DNA of 23,328 bases from JAIVJZ01 sp035296385 (GCA_035296385.1 DATHBB010000308.1:1-23328); one strand, 5' to 3'; shown: positions 7,436 through 14,643, counted from the first letter of the stretch. Translations and numbers: made by a program. The notes: generated by a model not told the origin, from the sequence alone.

Positions 7436-8817
7436 ACGCGCCTGAATTCGCCATACGCGCTCGCCGCGTCGTCACGCCGGACAGCAGCGTCGCTACGGCG
7501 GCGACGATTCACGTGCGCGACGGGCGCATCATCTCGTTAAGCGCGTTTGAAGATGCGCCGCGCGCGTGTCCGCTCGTGGAAGTTGACGACGAGGCAATCG
7601 TTTTGCCGGGGCTTGTGGATACGCACGTTCACATCAACGAACCCGGGCGCACCGATTGGGAGGGCTTCGAGACGGCGACGCGCGCGGCGGCGGCGGGCGG
7701 CGTGACGACGCTTGTGGAGATGCCCCTGAACAGCATTCCGGCGACGACGACGCTTGAGAGTTTGGAGACGAAGCGCGCGGCTGCTGCGGGGAAGTGCCAC
7801 GTTGACGTGGGCTTCTGGGGCGGCGTCGTGCCGGATAACACGGCGGAACTCCGGCGCATGTTCGCGCGCGGCGTGTTCGGCTTCAAGTGCTTCCTCGTGC
7901 CGTCGGGCGTTGACGAGTTTGAGCACGTGACGGAAGGAGACTTGCGCGCGGCAATGCCGGAGTTGGCGCGCATGAACGCTCTGCTCATCGTGCACGCCGA
8001 GACGCCCGCGCCGATTGAAGCGGCGCTCGCGGGCGTCTCTGATGCGAACAGAGCGGACCCGCGCCGCTACGAGACGTTTTTGCGTTCGCGCCCGAAGGCA
8101 GCGGAGGATGAGGCCGTCGCGTTGATGATTCGTTTGTGCCGCGAGACGGGCGCGCGCGTACACATCGTTCATCATTCGTCCTCGGCGTCGCTCGCGCTTC
8201 TGCGCGCGGCGAAAGCCGAAGGGTTGCGCTTCACTGCGGAGACGTGCCCGCACTATCTCGCGTTCGCGGCGGAGGATGTGCCGGACGGCGCGACCGAGTT
8301 CAAGTGCTGCCCGCCCGTGCGCGAGCGCGAGAATTGCGAACAGCTTTGGCGCGCGCTCGATGAAGGCGTGCTCGACATGATCGTCTCGGATCACTCGCCG
8401 TGCCCGCCCGCGTTGAAGCGGCGGGAGGAGGGCGACTTTCTCGCGGCGTGGGGCGGCATCGCCTCTCTGCAACTGCGCCTGCCTGTCGTCTGGACGGAAG
8501 CGCGGCGGCGCGGCCACGCGATAGAGCGCGTGGTCGAATGGTTGGCCGCTGCCCCCGCGCGTCTCGTCGAACTCGACGGACGCAAGGGCGCGCTGCGCGC
8601 CGGGTGCGACGCGGACATCGTGGTCTTTCGTCCCGACGCGCAGTTTCAAGTCGAGCCTGATTCGCTTCACCACCGTCACAAGTTGACGCCGTATGCGGGG
8701 CAAACTTTGAGCGGCGTGGTAGAGGCGACGTATTTGCGCGGCGTGAAAATTTACGAGCGCGGCGAGTTCTTACACGAGGCGACGGGCGCGCTGCTCGCGC
8801 GAGGTGACGCAGGATGA
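7432..8817 (+). CDS. allB: Allantoinase
   Basis: This amidohydrolase opens the hydantoin ring of allantoin to give allantoate. It belongs to the cyclic amidohydrolase group with dihydroorotase and hydantoinase. All binuclear metal ligands are recognisable: His65 and His67 in DTHVHINEPG, the carbamylated Lys152 in GFKCFLVPSG, His188 in IVHAET, His247 in HIVHHSS and Asp320 in SDHSPC. Spacing agrees with the E. coli enzyme, and the 461-residue length is typical. The context (XDH before, allantoicase after) makes allantoinase much more likely than dihydropyrimidinase. Both ends overlap the neighbouring genes by 4 bases (ATGA), so it is translated within the same coupled unit. Confidence 0.95.
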   Translation: MNAPEFAIRARRVVTPDSSVATAATIHVRDGRIISLSAFEDAPRACPLVEVDDEAIVLPGLVDTHVHINEPGRTDWEGFETATRAAAAGGVTTLVEMPLNSIPATTTLESLETKRAAAAGKCHVDVGFWGGVVPDNTAELRRMFARGVFGFKCFLVPSGVDEFEHVTEGDLRAAMPELARMNALLIVHAETPAPIEAALAGVSDANRADPRRYETFLRSRPKAAEDEAVALMIRLCRETGARVHIVHHSSSASLALLRAAKAEGLRFTAETCPHYLAFAAEDVPDGATEFKCCPPVRERENCEQLWRALDEGVLDMIVSDHSPCPPALKRREEGDFLAAWGGIASLQLRLPVVWTEARRRGHAIERVVEWLAAAPARLVELDGRKGALRAGCDADIVVFRPDAQFQVEPDSLHHRHKLTPYAGQTLSGVVEATYLRGVKIYERGEFLHEATGALLARGDAG

Positions 8818-9818
8818 CGATGGACTTCAGGGAACTGGTTGATCTGGCGGCGGAGCGCGTGGGCGGTGCGGTGCTCTATGCGAACGACGATTTTTTCGCG
8901 CCGAAGGAAAATTTATTGAAGGCAAGCGCGCCTGTCTTTCTCGAAGGCGAGTACACGGATCGCGGCAAGTGGATGGACGGCTGGGAGTCGCGCCGCCGTC
9001 GCACGCCCGGTTTCGACTGGTGCATCATACGTCTCGGCTTGCCCGGTATCATTCGCGGCGTCGTCGTTGACACGAGTTTCTTTCGCGGCAACTATCCCGA
9101 ACAGTGTTCGCTCGAAGCCTGCGCGGTGGACGGCCAGCCCGATGTCGAGCAACTGCTCGGCGAGTCGGTCGAGTGGCGCGAGGTGTTGCCCGTGTCGGGC
9201 TTGCGCGGCGACTCGCAGAATCCGTTTGCGATTCAAGATACTGAGCGCGCGACGCATTTGCGTTTCAAGATTTACCCGGACGGCGGCGTGGCGCGTCTGC
9301 GCGTGTACGGCGAGGTCGTGCCGGATTGGGCGCGCATCAGGGCGCGCGGCGGGCGCGTCGATCTGGCGGCGGTCGAGTCGGGCGGGCGCGTGCTCGCGTC
9401 GAGCGACATGTTTTTCGGCCACCGCCACAATTTGATCATGCCGGGTCGCGCGGCGAACATGAGCGACGGTTGGGAGACGAAACGGCGGCGCGGCCCCGGC
9501 CACGATTGGGTCGTCATCAAGCTCGGCGCGCGCGGGCGGATTCACCAGGTCGAAGTTGACACCTCGCACTTCAAAGGCAACTACCCCGAAAGCTGTTCGC
9601 TCGAAAGCTGCGACGCGCCCGACGCCCTAGACGCGGACGCGCTCGCCGGTTGCGCGTGGTCGGATATACTGCCGCGCACCAAATTGCAGGCGCACACGCG
9701 TCATCACTTCACGGACGAGTTGAAGCCGCACGCGGCGCTCACGCACGTGCGCTTCAACATCTATCCGGACGGCGGCGTCAGTCGCCTGCGGCTCTACGGT
9801 AATTTGGAAGATGCCTAG
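8814..9818 (+). CDS. alc: Allantoicase
   Basis: Allantoicase hydrolyses allantoate to ureidoglycolate and urea. The 334-residue protein shows the family's internal duplication. GWESRRRRTPGFDW begins at residue 56 and GWETKRRRGPGHDW at 219. Each is followed by VDTSxFxGNYPExCSLE and, later, by IYPDGGVxRLRxYG. Both repeats are intact, so this is a full-length enzyme. Its presence means the pathway runs through allantoicase and not through allantoate amidohydrolase, so free urea is a product. No urease or ureidoglycolate lyase gene lies in the window. The start ATG overlaps the allantoinase stop by 4 bases. Confidence 0.96.
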   Translation: MTMDFRELVDLAAERVGGAVLYANDDFFAPKENLLKASAPVFLEGEYTDRGKWMDGWESRRRRTPGFDWCIIRLGLPGIIRGVVVDTSFFRGNYPEQCSLEACAVDGQPDVEQLLGESVEWREVLPVSGLRGDSQNPFAIQDTERATHLRFKIYPDGGVARLRVYGEVVPDWARIRARGGRVDLAAVESGGRVLASSDMFFGHRHNLIMPGRAANMSDGWETKRRRGPGHDWVVIKLGARGRIHQVEVDTSHFKGNYPESCSLESCDAPDALDADALAGCAWSDILPRTKLQAHTRHHFTDELKPHAALTHVRFNIYPDGGVSRLRLYGNLEDA

Positions 9819-9819
9819 C

Positions 9820-9851
9820 GTCGTGTAAGTTTGATGTCGTGTAAGTTCGAT
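9820..9851. repeat. Tandem duplication of a 16-bp unit
   Basis: Two adjacent 16-base copies, GTCGTGTAAGTTTGAT (9820-9835) and GTCGTGTAAGTTCGAT (9836-9851), differ at one base. They fill nearly the whole 39-base gap between alc and uraD, the first place where the tight gene overlaps of this operon are broken. Confidence 0.85.
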
Positions 9852-9857
9852 TGAGTT

Positions 9858-10388
9858 ATGACTATGCACGAAGGTCTCGCACGCCTGAACGCGCTCGACG
9901 CGGCGGAGGCCGAAAGGGAACTCCTCAAGTGCTGCGGCTCGACGGCGTGGGCGCGCCGCATGGAGACGCAAAGGCCGTTCGGCGACGCAGAAGAGTTGTT
10001 GACGGCGGCGGACGAAATCTGGCGTAGTCTGAAAGAGAGCGACTGGCTCGAAGCGTTCGCCGCGCACCCGAAGATCGGCGGGCAGAAGGCCGCGCGCGAG
10101 CAGGACGCGCAGGCACGAAACTGGTCGGAGCAGGAACAGTCGGGCGCTTCGCTCGCCGCGCAAGAGACGCTCGACGCGCTCGCCGAAGCCAACCGCGCCT
10201 ACGAAGAGAAGTTCGGCCACATCTTCATCGTCTGCGCGACGGGCAAGAGCGCCGTAGAGATGTTGGACATACTCCGCGCGCGTCTCTCCAACGACGCGCG
10301 CACGGAACTCCGTAACGCCGCCGAAGAGCAACGCAAGATCACGCGGCTCAGATTGGAAAAGTTATTGGAAAAGTTACTGGCGACATGA
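9858..10388 (+). CDS. uraD: 2-oxo-4-hydroxy-4-carboxy-5-ureidoimidazoline (OHCU) decarboxylase
   Basis: UraD decarboxylates OHCU stereospecifically to S-allantoin, the last step of the urate-to-allantoin branch. The protein is all-helical, as expected. It has the catalytic His70 in HPKIGG, the WSEQEQSG segment (about 93-100), and GHIFIVCATGKSA beginning near 120 with His121 in the family's (G/K)xGHxF-like position. Length (176 residues) is normal. The ATG at 9858 has GAG only 2 bases before it. The in-frame ATG at 9864 has a better GAG spacing and may be the true start, giving 174 residues. Its gene lies between alc and uraH in the operon. Confidence 0.93.
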   Translation: MTMHEGLARLNALDAAEAERELLKCCGSTAWARRMETQRPFGDAEELLTAADEIWRSLKESDWLEAFAAHPKIGGQKAAREQDAQARNWSEQEQSGASLAAQETLDALAEANRAYEEKFGHIFIVCATGKSAVEMLDILRARLSNDARTELRNAAEEQRKITRLRLEKLLEKLLAT

Positions 10389-10411
10389 TTCATAAAAGTC
10401 GCAAAGTCTTG

Positions 10412-10482
10412 AGTCGGGAGTCGCAAGTCAAAAGAGGCTCTTAGACTTGAGACTTAAGATTTGAGACTTGAGACTCCCGACT
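10412..10482. repeat. Inverted repeat between uraD and uraH
   Basis: Arms 10412-10430 and 10464-10482 match at 17 of 19 positions; the outer 11 bases (AGTCGGGAGTC/GACTCCCGACT) are perfect. Inside, TTGAGACTT occurs twice (10447-10455 and 10461-10469). The structure nearly fills the 103-base gap. It looks like a dispersed intergenic repeat or a stable mRNA hairpin. There is no T tract, so it is not a clear terminator. Confidence 0.7.
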
Positions 10483-10491
10483 ATTTTAGTT

Positions 10492-10833
10492 ATGAGCGCG
10501 ATCACGACACACATCCTGGACGTTTCCCGCGGGCGACCGGCTGAGGGCGTCGCCGTCATACTCGAACACCGCGCCGCAGAAGGGTGGCAAGCTCTGGGTC
10601 GGGGCACGACTGATGCGGACGGGCGGCTCAGGAGTTTGCTGCCCGAAGGATTCGATCTTCAAGAGGGCGCGTACCGTCTCACCTTTCGCACCCTTGATTA
10701 TTTCGCGGCGATGGGGGTGGAGACTTTCTATCCCGAAGTGACGATCATCTTCGTCGTCGCCGACGCGGCGGCGCATTATCACGTGCCGCTGCTCGTCAGT
10801 CCCTACGGCTATTCAACTTATCGCGGGAGTTAA
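10492..10833 (+). CDS. uraH: 5-hydroxyisourate hydrolase (transthyretin-like)
   Basis: UraH hydrolyses 5-hydroxyisourate, the product of urate oxidation, to OHCU, the UraD substrate. The 113-residue protein has both family signatures. The N terminus THILDVSRGRPA contains His7, and the C terminus HYHVPLLVSPYGYSTYRGS contains catalytic His97 and ends in the diagnostic YRGS. The conserved arginine lies in ILEHRA. The frame is open from a TTG at 10468, but those 8 extra residues are encoded by the inverted repeat and are not family-like, so the ATG at 10492 is chosen; it has no clear Shine-Dalgarno sequence. There is no signal peptide, so it acts in the cytoplasm. PuuD starts 3 bases after its stop. 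Confidence 0.95.
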   Translation: MSAITTHILDVSRGRPAEGVAVILEHRAAEGWQALGRGTTDADGRLRSLLPEGFDLQEGAYRLTFRTLDYFAAMGVETFYPEVTIIFVVADAAAHYHVPLLVSPYGYSTYRGS

Positions 10834-10836
10834 CGA

Positions 10837-11658
10837 ATGAGACTACTCGATCCGAACACGAGCGAATGGCTCAACCTCCTCGCGCGCTGGTTTCACGTCT
10901 TCGCGGGCATCCTCTGGGTCGGCACGACCTACTACTTCACCTGGCTCGACGCGCGTTTGTCCGAAGCGGAAGCACACGCGCCGCAGGCGGGCGACAAGCC
11001 GCAGGTGTGGATGGTGCACAGCGGCGGCTTCTACGTGGTGGAAAAACAGAAGCAGCCGGGCGCGCAGGAACTTCACTGGTTTCGTTGGGAGGCGGGGCTG
11101 ACGTGGTTGAGCGGCATGGTGCTGCTCGTCGTGGTCTATTACCTCGGCGGCGCGCTCGTCGATCCGGACGTGCGAGACATCAGCGTACCCGCCGCCATTG
11201 GCTTTAGCGTCGGCCTGCTCGTCGCCGGTTGGGTCGTCTACGATCTGTTGATGCTCTCGCCGCTCGGCAAAAACGAGACGGCGTTCGCCGGCGTAGGCTA
11301 CGCGCTTCTGGTTGGGGTCGCTTACCTGCTCACAAACGTCCTCAGCGGGCGCGCGGCCTACATACACATGGGCGCGCTCATGGGCACGCTGATGGTCGCC
11401 AACGTCTGGATGCGCATACTCCCCGCGCAGCGCAAGATGATCGCCGCGACCTCCGCCGGAGAGACGCCCGACGCGCGCCTCGCCGCGCAGGCCAAACTCC
11501 GCTCCAAGCAAAATACTTTCATGGCCGTGCCCGTCGTCTTCACGATGATCAGCAACCACTTCCCGACGGCGACTTACGGCAGTCGTTACAACTGGATCAT
11601 CATGTCAGTCCTGATTCTCGTCGGGTGGGTCGCCGCGAAGATCATACGGCGCGCGTGA
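10837..11658 (+). CDS. puuD: Membrane urate oxidase PuuD, form without cytochrome c domain
   Basis: PuuD oxidises urate to 5-hydroxyisourate at the membrane, replacing soluble uricase. The 273-residue protein matches the N-terminal membrane domain (urate_ox_N/DUF989 type). About seven hydrophobic segments lie near 12-36, 85-105, 118-140, 150-170, 175-195, 225-240 and 252-270. Membrane-associated histidines that could serve as ligands are His20 (FHVFAGILWVG), His61, His80, His177 (YIHMGALMGT) and His241 (SNHFPT). Proteobacterial PuuD carries a C-terminal cytochrome c domain with CxxCH; here there is no CxxCH and the protein ends right after the last membrane segment. A GGGAG Shine-Dalgarno sequence lies 7 bases before the ATG. 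Electron transfer must use a separate acceptor. It is the last gene of the operon. Confidence 0.88.
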   Translation: MRLLDPNTSEWLNLLARWFHVFAGILWVGTTYYFTWLDARLSEAEAHAPQAGDKPQVWMVHSGGFYVVEKQKQPGAQELHWFRWEAGLTWLSGMVLLVVVYYLGGALVDPDVRDISVPAAIGFSVGLLVAGWVVYDLLMLSPLGKNETAFAGVGYALLVGVAYLLTNVLSGRAAYIHMGALMGTLMVANVWMRILPAQRKMIAATSAGETPDARLAAQAKLRSKQNTFMAVPVVFTMISNHFPTATYGSRYNWIIMSVLILVGWVAAKIIRRA

Positions 11659-11709
11659 TGCCCGGTCGGTAAGTTGTGAGATGTTTGAAGGGTTATCGTA
11701 AACGCGAAC

Positions 11710-11742
11710 GGGGGCGGGAAGACTCAATCGTCTCCCGCCCCC
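11710..11742. terminator. GC-rich hairpin terminator between convergent genes
   Basis: GGGGGCGGGA pairs with TCCCGCCCCC, and GAC/GTC extends the stem past one bulged base; the loop is small. It lies 51 bases after the puuD stop and 29 bases before the stop of the minus-strand gene at 11772, so it can serve both strands. The plus-strand side is followed by TTCATGTTT. Confidence 0.75.
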
Positions 11743-11771
11743 TTCATGTTTGAATGTGTTCGGCTTAGGTT

Positions 11772-12269
11772 TTAGTAACCGCTGTAGCCGTCGTTGTAGC
11801 CGTTCTCGAACGCCATGCGAAGGTAACGCTGGTACAGGTAGCGGTCGCCGAGCCGCGAGCTATAGTCCTTCGTGCCCTTCTGGTAGGTGCTCTCGTCGCT
11901 GAAGTCGTAACGCTCGTTGCGGTCGCGATCCTTGCGCCCTTCCTTGATGCCTTCGTTGTAACCGGCGTTCAAGGCCGTCTGGCGAAGCTGGAAAGAGCCG
12001 CCGAGTTGCGGATAGCCGTCGTAGCTGTTGCCGCGTCGCGCCCTGCGTTCCGCGCGTCGCTCCTCCCTATCCTGGCGCCGGTCCTGACGACGTTCCCAAC
12101 GATCGTCACGATCATCACGACGGTCGCGTCGATCACGTCGATCATCGCGGCGGTCTTGCCCGTAAGGCCAACCCTGAGCACTGGCGACCGAAGCCAACGG
12201 CAGCATCAAAAACAGCCCCATCACGAGCATCGTCGCCTTCGTCAACCATCCTTTAACATTGCTTCTCAT
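11772..12269 (-). CDS. Exported Asp/Arg-rich protein of unknown function
   Basis: I do not recognise a named family. The start is set at the ATG at 12269, preceded by GAGGG at good spacing; a 12-residue longer frame exists but has no such site. The product is 165 residues. Residues 1-31 are a clear signal peptide (hydrophobic MLVMGLFLMLPLASV, cleavage after ASA). About 38-75 is almost purely Arg, Asp and Glu in RRDDRRDRRDRR-like runs. The C-terminal part has aromatic/Gly motifs (NAGYNEGIKEG, ENGYNDGYSGY), which recall short GYxxGY repeats seen in exported proteins of Acidobacteria. The charged stretch may bind polyanions or be disordered; that is speculation. The DNA of this stretch is a CGTCGATCACGACG-like low-complexity run. 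Confidence 0.75.
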   Translation of the reverse strand: MRSNVKGWLTKATMLVMGLFLMLPLASVASAQGWPYGQDRRDDRRDRRDRRDDRDDRWERRQDRRQDREERRAERRARRGNSYDGYPQLGGSFQLRQTALNAGYNEGIKEGRKDRDRNERYDFSDESTYQKGTKDYSSRLGDRYLYQRYLRMAFENGYNDGYSGY

Positions 12270-12419
12270 CTCAATCGTCCCTCTACTTTCAACTGAAATT
12301 CGCACAATCGCGAAACCTCGCCGGAGAGACTAACAACCACCGTGCCACGCGCGCGACGGGGCGAACAGTACTGAAAAATCAACGCCCCTGTAGATTCTAA
12401 ATCGCTCGCCCGCACGATT

Positions 12420-12464
12420 AGGTGTCCGTTCGTACCGTATCGTGTGCATGTGTGCCAGACACCT
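12420..12464. repeat. Short inverted repeat with AGGTGTC ends
   Basis: AGGTGTC (12420-12426) and GACACCT (12458-12464) are exact reverse complements enclosing 31 bases. TGGCACA-like sequence next to the right arm resembles GGTGTCTGGCAC dispersed repeats of other bacteria. It lies in the 228-base gap between the exported protein and the antitoxin-like gene. Confidence 0.45.
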
Positions 12465-12497
12465 TCCAAATAATCGTATTGCAAACCCCAAGGCGCG

Positions 12498-12695
12498 TTA
12501 AGTATCTCCGTGTTGCCTCAAGGCAAAGTCGCGTTCGGCCTCTTCGAGCAGGGCATCGAGCCGGCCTTCTTCGACATCCCGCGCGATCTGCTCGTCCCAC
12601 ACCTGCGCCTGAAACTCCTCAAACCATCTGGCTAACTCCGCCACCTTATCGGGCGTGAGCCGCGCGATGGCAGTTTCGATCTCTTTGACATCCAT
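12498..12695 (-). CDS. Small antitoxin-like protein, partner toxin absent
   Basis: This 65-residue protein (VKEIETAIARLTPDKVAEL, then ARWFEEFQAQVWDEQIARD and a C-terminal acidic helix ending LLEEAERDF) resembles the short helical proteins usually encoded before a RelE/ParE-type toxin and treated as their antitoxins. The LTPDKVAELARWFEEF and WDEQIARDVEEGRLD pattern is what I recognise. No ParE/RelE-like frame follows on the minus strand: the downstream 12270-12497 contains only an unconvincing frame and an inverted repeat. It may therefore be an orphan or the remnant of a decayed pair. The ATG has only a distant GGTGAG upstream. It lies 60 bases after the DUF6986 gene on the same strand. Confidence 0.6.
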   Translation of the reverse strand: MDVKEIETAIARLTPDKVAELARWFEEFQAQVWDEQIARDVEEGRLDALLEEAERDFALRQHGDT

Positions 12696-12755
12696 GACCC
12701 GAAGTTTATCTCACCGTCGCATCGTCATCAACATTCAACATGCAGGCTGATTCGG

Positions 12756-14141
12756 TTATAGATTCTGCCGGTTGTTGAGAATCTTGACGAACGAGCCGGA
12801 GCGCAGTTCGGGGAGCGTGAGGCTGGAGCGTTGCAAGGCTTCTTCTTCGGTGATCGCGCCGCAGTTGATGGCGCGCAGGAAATAGTTGAGCAAGCCCTGG
12901 CCGGTGGCGGCGTCGTCGAACACGTCGCCGACGAGGGTGGCTTTGGCAGCCTTCTCGACGAAGTTGCGTAGGCGTTCGCTCGCGGCGTCGAGGCTTTGCA
13001 GGAAGAAGGCGTAAACGGCGGCGTAGCGTGTGGGGAGTTGGGCGGGATGCAAGTCCCAGCCTTGATAGAAGCCGCCGGTGAGCGAGTGTTGGACATGAGT
13101 GTAGTGTATGCGCCACGCGCGGTGGACGGTGCGCGCGTTTTCCGCTTCCTGTTCGGGCGAAAGTGTGGCGCCTTCCTGCGCGCGGTGCGGGGCGACGGGC
13201 ATGATGTTGGTCGCGCCGTCGGAGAGCCAGATACCTGTGCCCGCGAAAGAGACCTGCATCATGTGCTTGGCGAAGTCGCAAGAAGGGTGCGTCATGTGCT
13301 GGTGCGCGGCGGTGATGTTGCAACTGGCTGTGTAGTCGTATGTGCCGAAGTGCGCGGCGGTGCAGCGACCGCGCGCGGCGGCGAGCAGGAGCGGCAAGTT
13401 GATCGCGCCGTCGCGGTTGATAATCGATTGCGTGGTCTCGATCATCATCTCCATTTTGAGCGTGCCCGAGGGGAGCGAGAGTTGCGGTTCAAGTAGATCG
13501 AAGATCGAGGCGAGCGCGGCGGTCTGTTCGGGGATGGTGATCTTCGGGAGCGTGACGACGAAGTTCGGGGGGAGCGCGCCATTCGATTCGGCGGCGAGCG
13601 TGGAGACGAAGATGTCGAGCGTGCGGACGCTGCGTGCGCGCAACTCTTCCGTGAAGGGCTTGATGCGGATGCCTATGAAGGGCGAGAGCGTGCCCGACTT
13701 CAACCCCGCCGCCACTTCGCGCGCTGCTGCTTCGGCGTGCGCGTCCTCTTCCGTATCGGGGCGGTTGCCGTAGCCGTCCTCGAAGTCTATGCGGAAGTCT
13801 TCGACTGGCTCGCGCTCCAGTTTCTCGCGCACACGCTCGTAGATGGTGCTCGCATGGAGCGCATGTGTGCGTGCGTCAACTGACGACTCATGCGCGCCCG
13901 TCAGCCCGACGGCGCGTGCGAAAGTGTCTGCGTCGGGGGCGAACTGCGAGAGCGAGCGCAGGGCGAGCGCGCCGAGGCGGCGGGGCGTGTCGGCTTTGAA
14001 CAGATGCGCGCCGCCATAGACGGTGTGGACGGGCTGGCGGCGTCCGGTCTCGCCTGCGTAGTCGCGTGCGAAGTCTGCGTTGGCCTGTTGCAAGCCGGTG
14101 ATGATGTCGCGCGTGTTGTCGGTAGTCAGAGACGTTTTCAT
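12756..14141 (-). CDS. DUF6986 family protein, HpcH/HpaI aldolase / citrate lyase-like
   Basis: This 461-residue protein looks like a member of the HpcH/HpaI aldolase / citrate lyase beta / malate synthase superfamily (TIM barrel, divalent metal), in the uncharacterised DUF6986 group. Superfamily-like motifs are RIDFEDGYG (117-125), TLPKIT (197-202), MEMMIET with Glu235 and HFGTYDYTAS with Asp269, the last two being the likely metal ligands. Enzymes of this fold make or break C-C bonds, often with pyruvate, glyoxylate or an acyl-CoA. I recall, without being able to check, relatives near allantoin genes in actinobacteria; here it lies 1.1 kb from the purine operon. That suggests a role in glyoxylate or ureidoglycolate disposal. 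A GGAAGG Shine-Dalgarno sequence precedes the ATG. The substrate is unknown. Confidence 0.75.
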   Translation of the reverse strand: MKTSLTTDNTRDIITGLQQANADFARDYAGETGRRQPVHTVYGGAHLFKADTPRRLGALALRSLSQFAPDADTFARAVGLTGAHESSVDARTHALHASTIYERVREKLEREPVEDFRIDFEDGYGNRPDTEEDAHAEAAAREVAAGLKSGTLSPFIGIRIKPFTEELRARSVRTLDIFVSTLAAESNGALPPNFVVTLPKITIPEQTAALASIFDLLEPQLSLPSGTLKMEMMIETTQSIINRDGAINLPLLLAAARGRCTAAHFGTYDYTASCNITAAHQHMTHPSCDFAKHMMQVSFAGTGIWLSDGATNIMPVAPHRAQEGATLSPEQEAENARTVHRAWRIHYTHVQHSLTGGFYQGWDLHPAQLPTRYAAVYAFFLQSLDAASERLRNFVEKAAKATLVGDVFDDAATGQGLLNYFLRAINCGAITEEEALQRSSLTLPELRSGSFVKILNNRQNL

Positions 14142-14226
14142 GTGTGCCTTCCGTGAATCTAAAAATTGATAAGAGATGAAGCGGCGAAGAGCGTCGCGCG
14201 CGTGTCGCGTGTGTCGCGCAGGGCTG

Positions 14227-14643
14227 TCAAGTCTCGCGCGTTGTCTTCGCTTCCGAACTCAGGCGCAGCAAACCGACCGACAGGAAGAGTAGGAAGGGGA
14301 CGGAATTGACGAGCGGGCCGATCAACGAATGCTCGCCGCGCACGTCGAACCAGTGCGCGAGCGCGATGAGCGCGAAGGCGGCGGTCAAAGCCCAGTGGAA
14401 GAAGCGGCTCTGCTCGTAATAACGCGCGAACCAGAACGCGATGAGGCCGACGAAGATGAGGAACGCGCCGAACTCCTGAATGATGTGCAGCGCGCTCGCA
14501 TCGCCGTTCGCGGCGTTCATGACGGCGCGGCTGACGACCGCGGGCAGCAAGCCCGTCTCCGACAACAGGACGCTCGCCCCGACGAGTATGGAGATCGCGC
14601 CGAAGAGACCGTACAAGACTCCCGTGACGGCTTTAACGTTCAT
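14227..14643 (-). CDS. Small four-helix membrane protein, unknown function
   Basis: I do not recognise a characterised function. The 138-residue product has about four hydrophobic segments: near 6-28 (GVLYGLFGAISILVGASVLL), 53-71 (IIQEFGAFLIFVGLIAFWFA), 82-99 and 110-128. It ends in a short charged tail. The layout resembles small DUF4345-like or DoxX-like integral membrane proteins, but the match is weak. The start ATG has an AGAAAGG Shine-Dalgarno-like sequence 9 bases before it. It lies between the SGNH hydrolase gene (101 bases upstream) and the DUF6986 gene (85 bases downstream) on the same strand. Cotranscription is possible but not obvious. Confidence 0.65.
   Translation of the reverse strand: MNVKAVTGVLYGLFGAISILVGASVLLSETGLLPAVVSRAVMNAANGDASALHIIQEFGAFLIFVGLIAFWFARYYEQSRFFHWALTAAFALIALAHWFDVRGEHSLIGPLVNSVPFLLFLSVGLLRLSSEAKTTRET

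Noticed and set aside
7432..8817. Dihydropyrimidinase or dihydroorotase instead of allantoinase
   Set aside because: Metal-ligand spacing matches allantoinase and the gene lies between XDH and allantoicase; no pyrimidine genes are nearby.
12266..12484. Minus-strand frame after the antitoxin-like gene as a possible toxin
   Set aside because: The translation shows no ParE/RelE features, overlaps the inverted repeat and the start of the next gene, and has no ribosome site.
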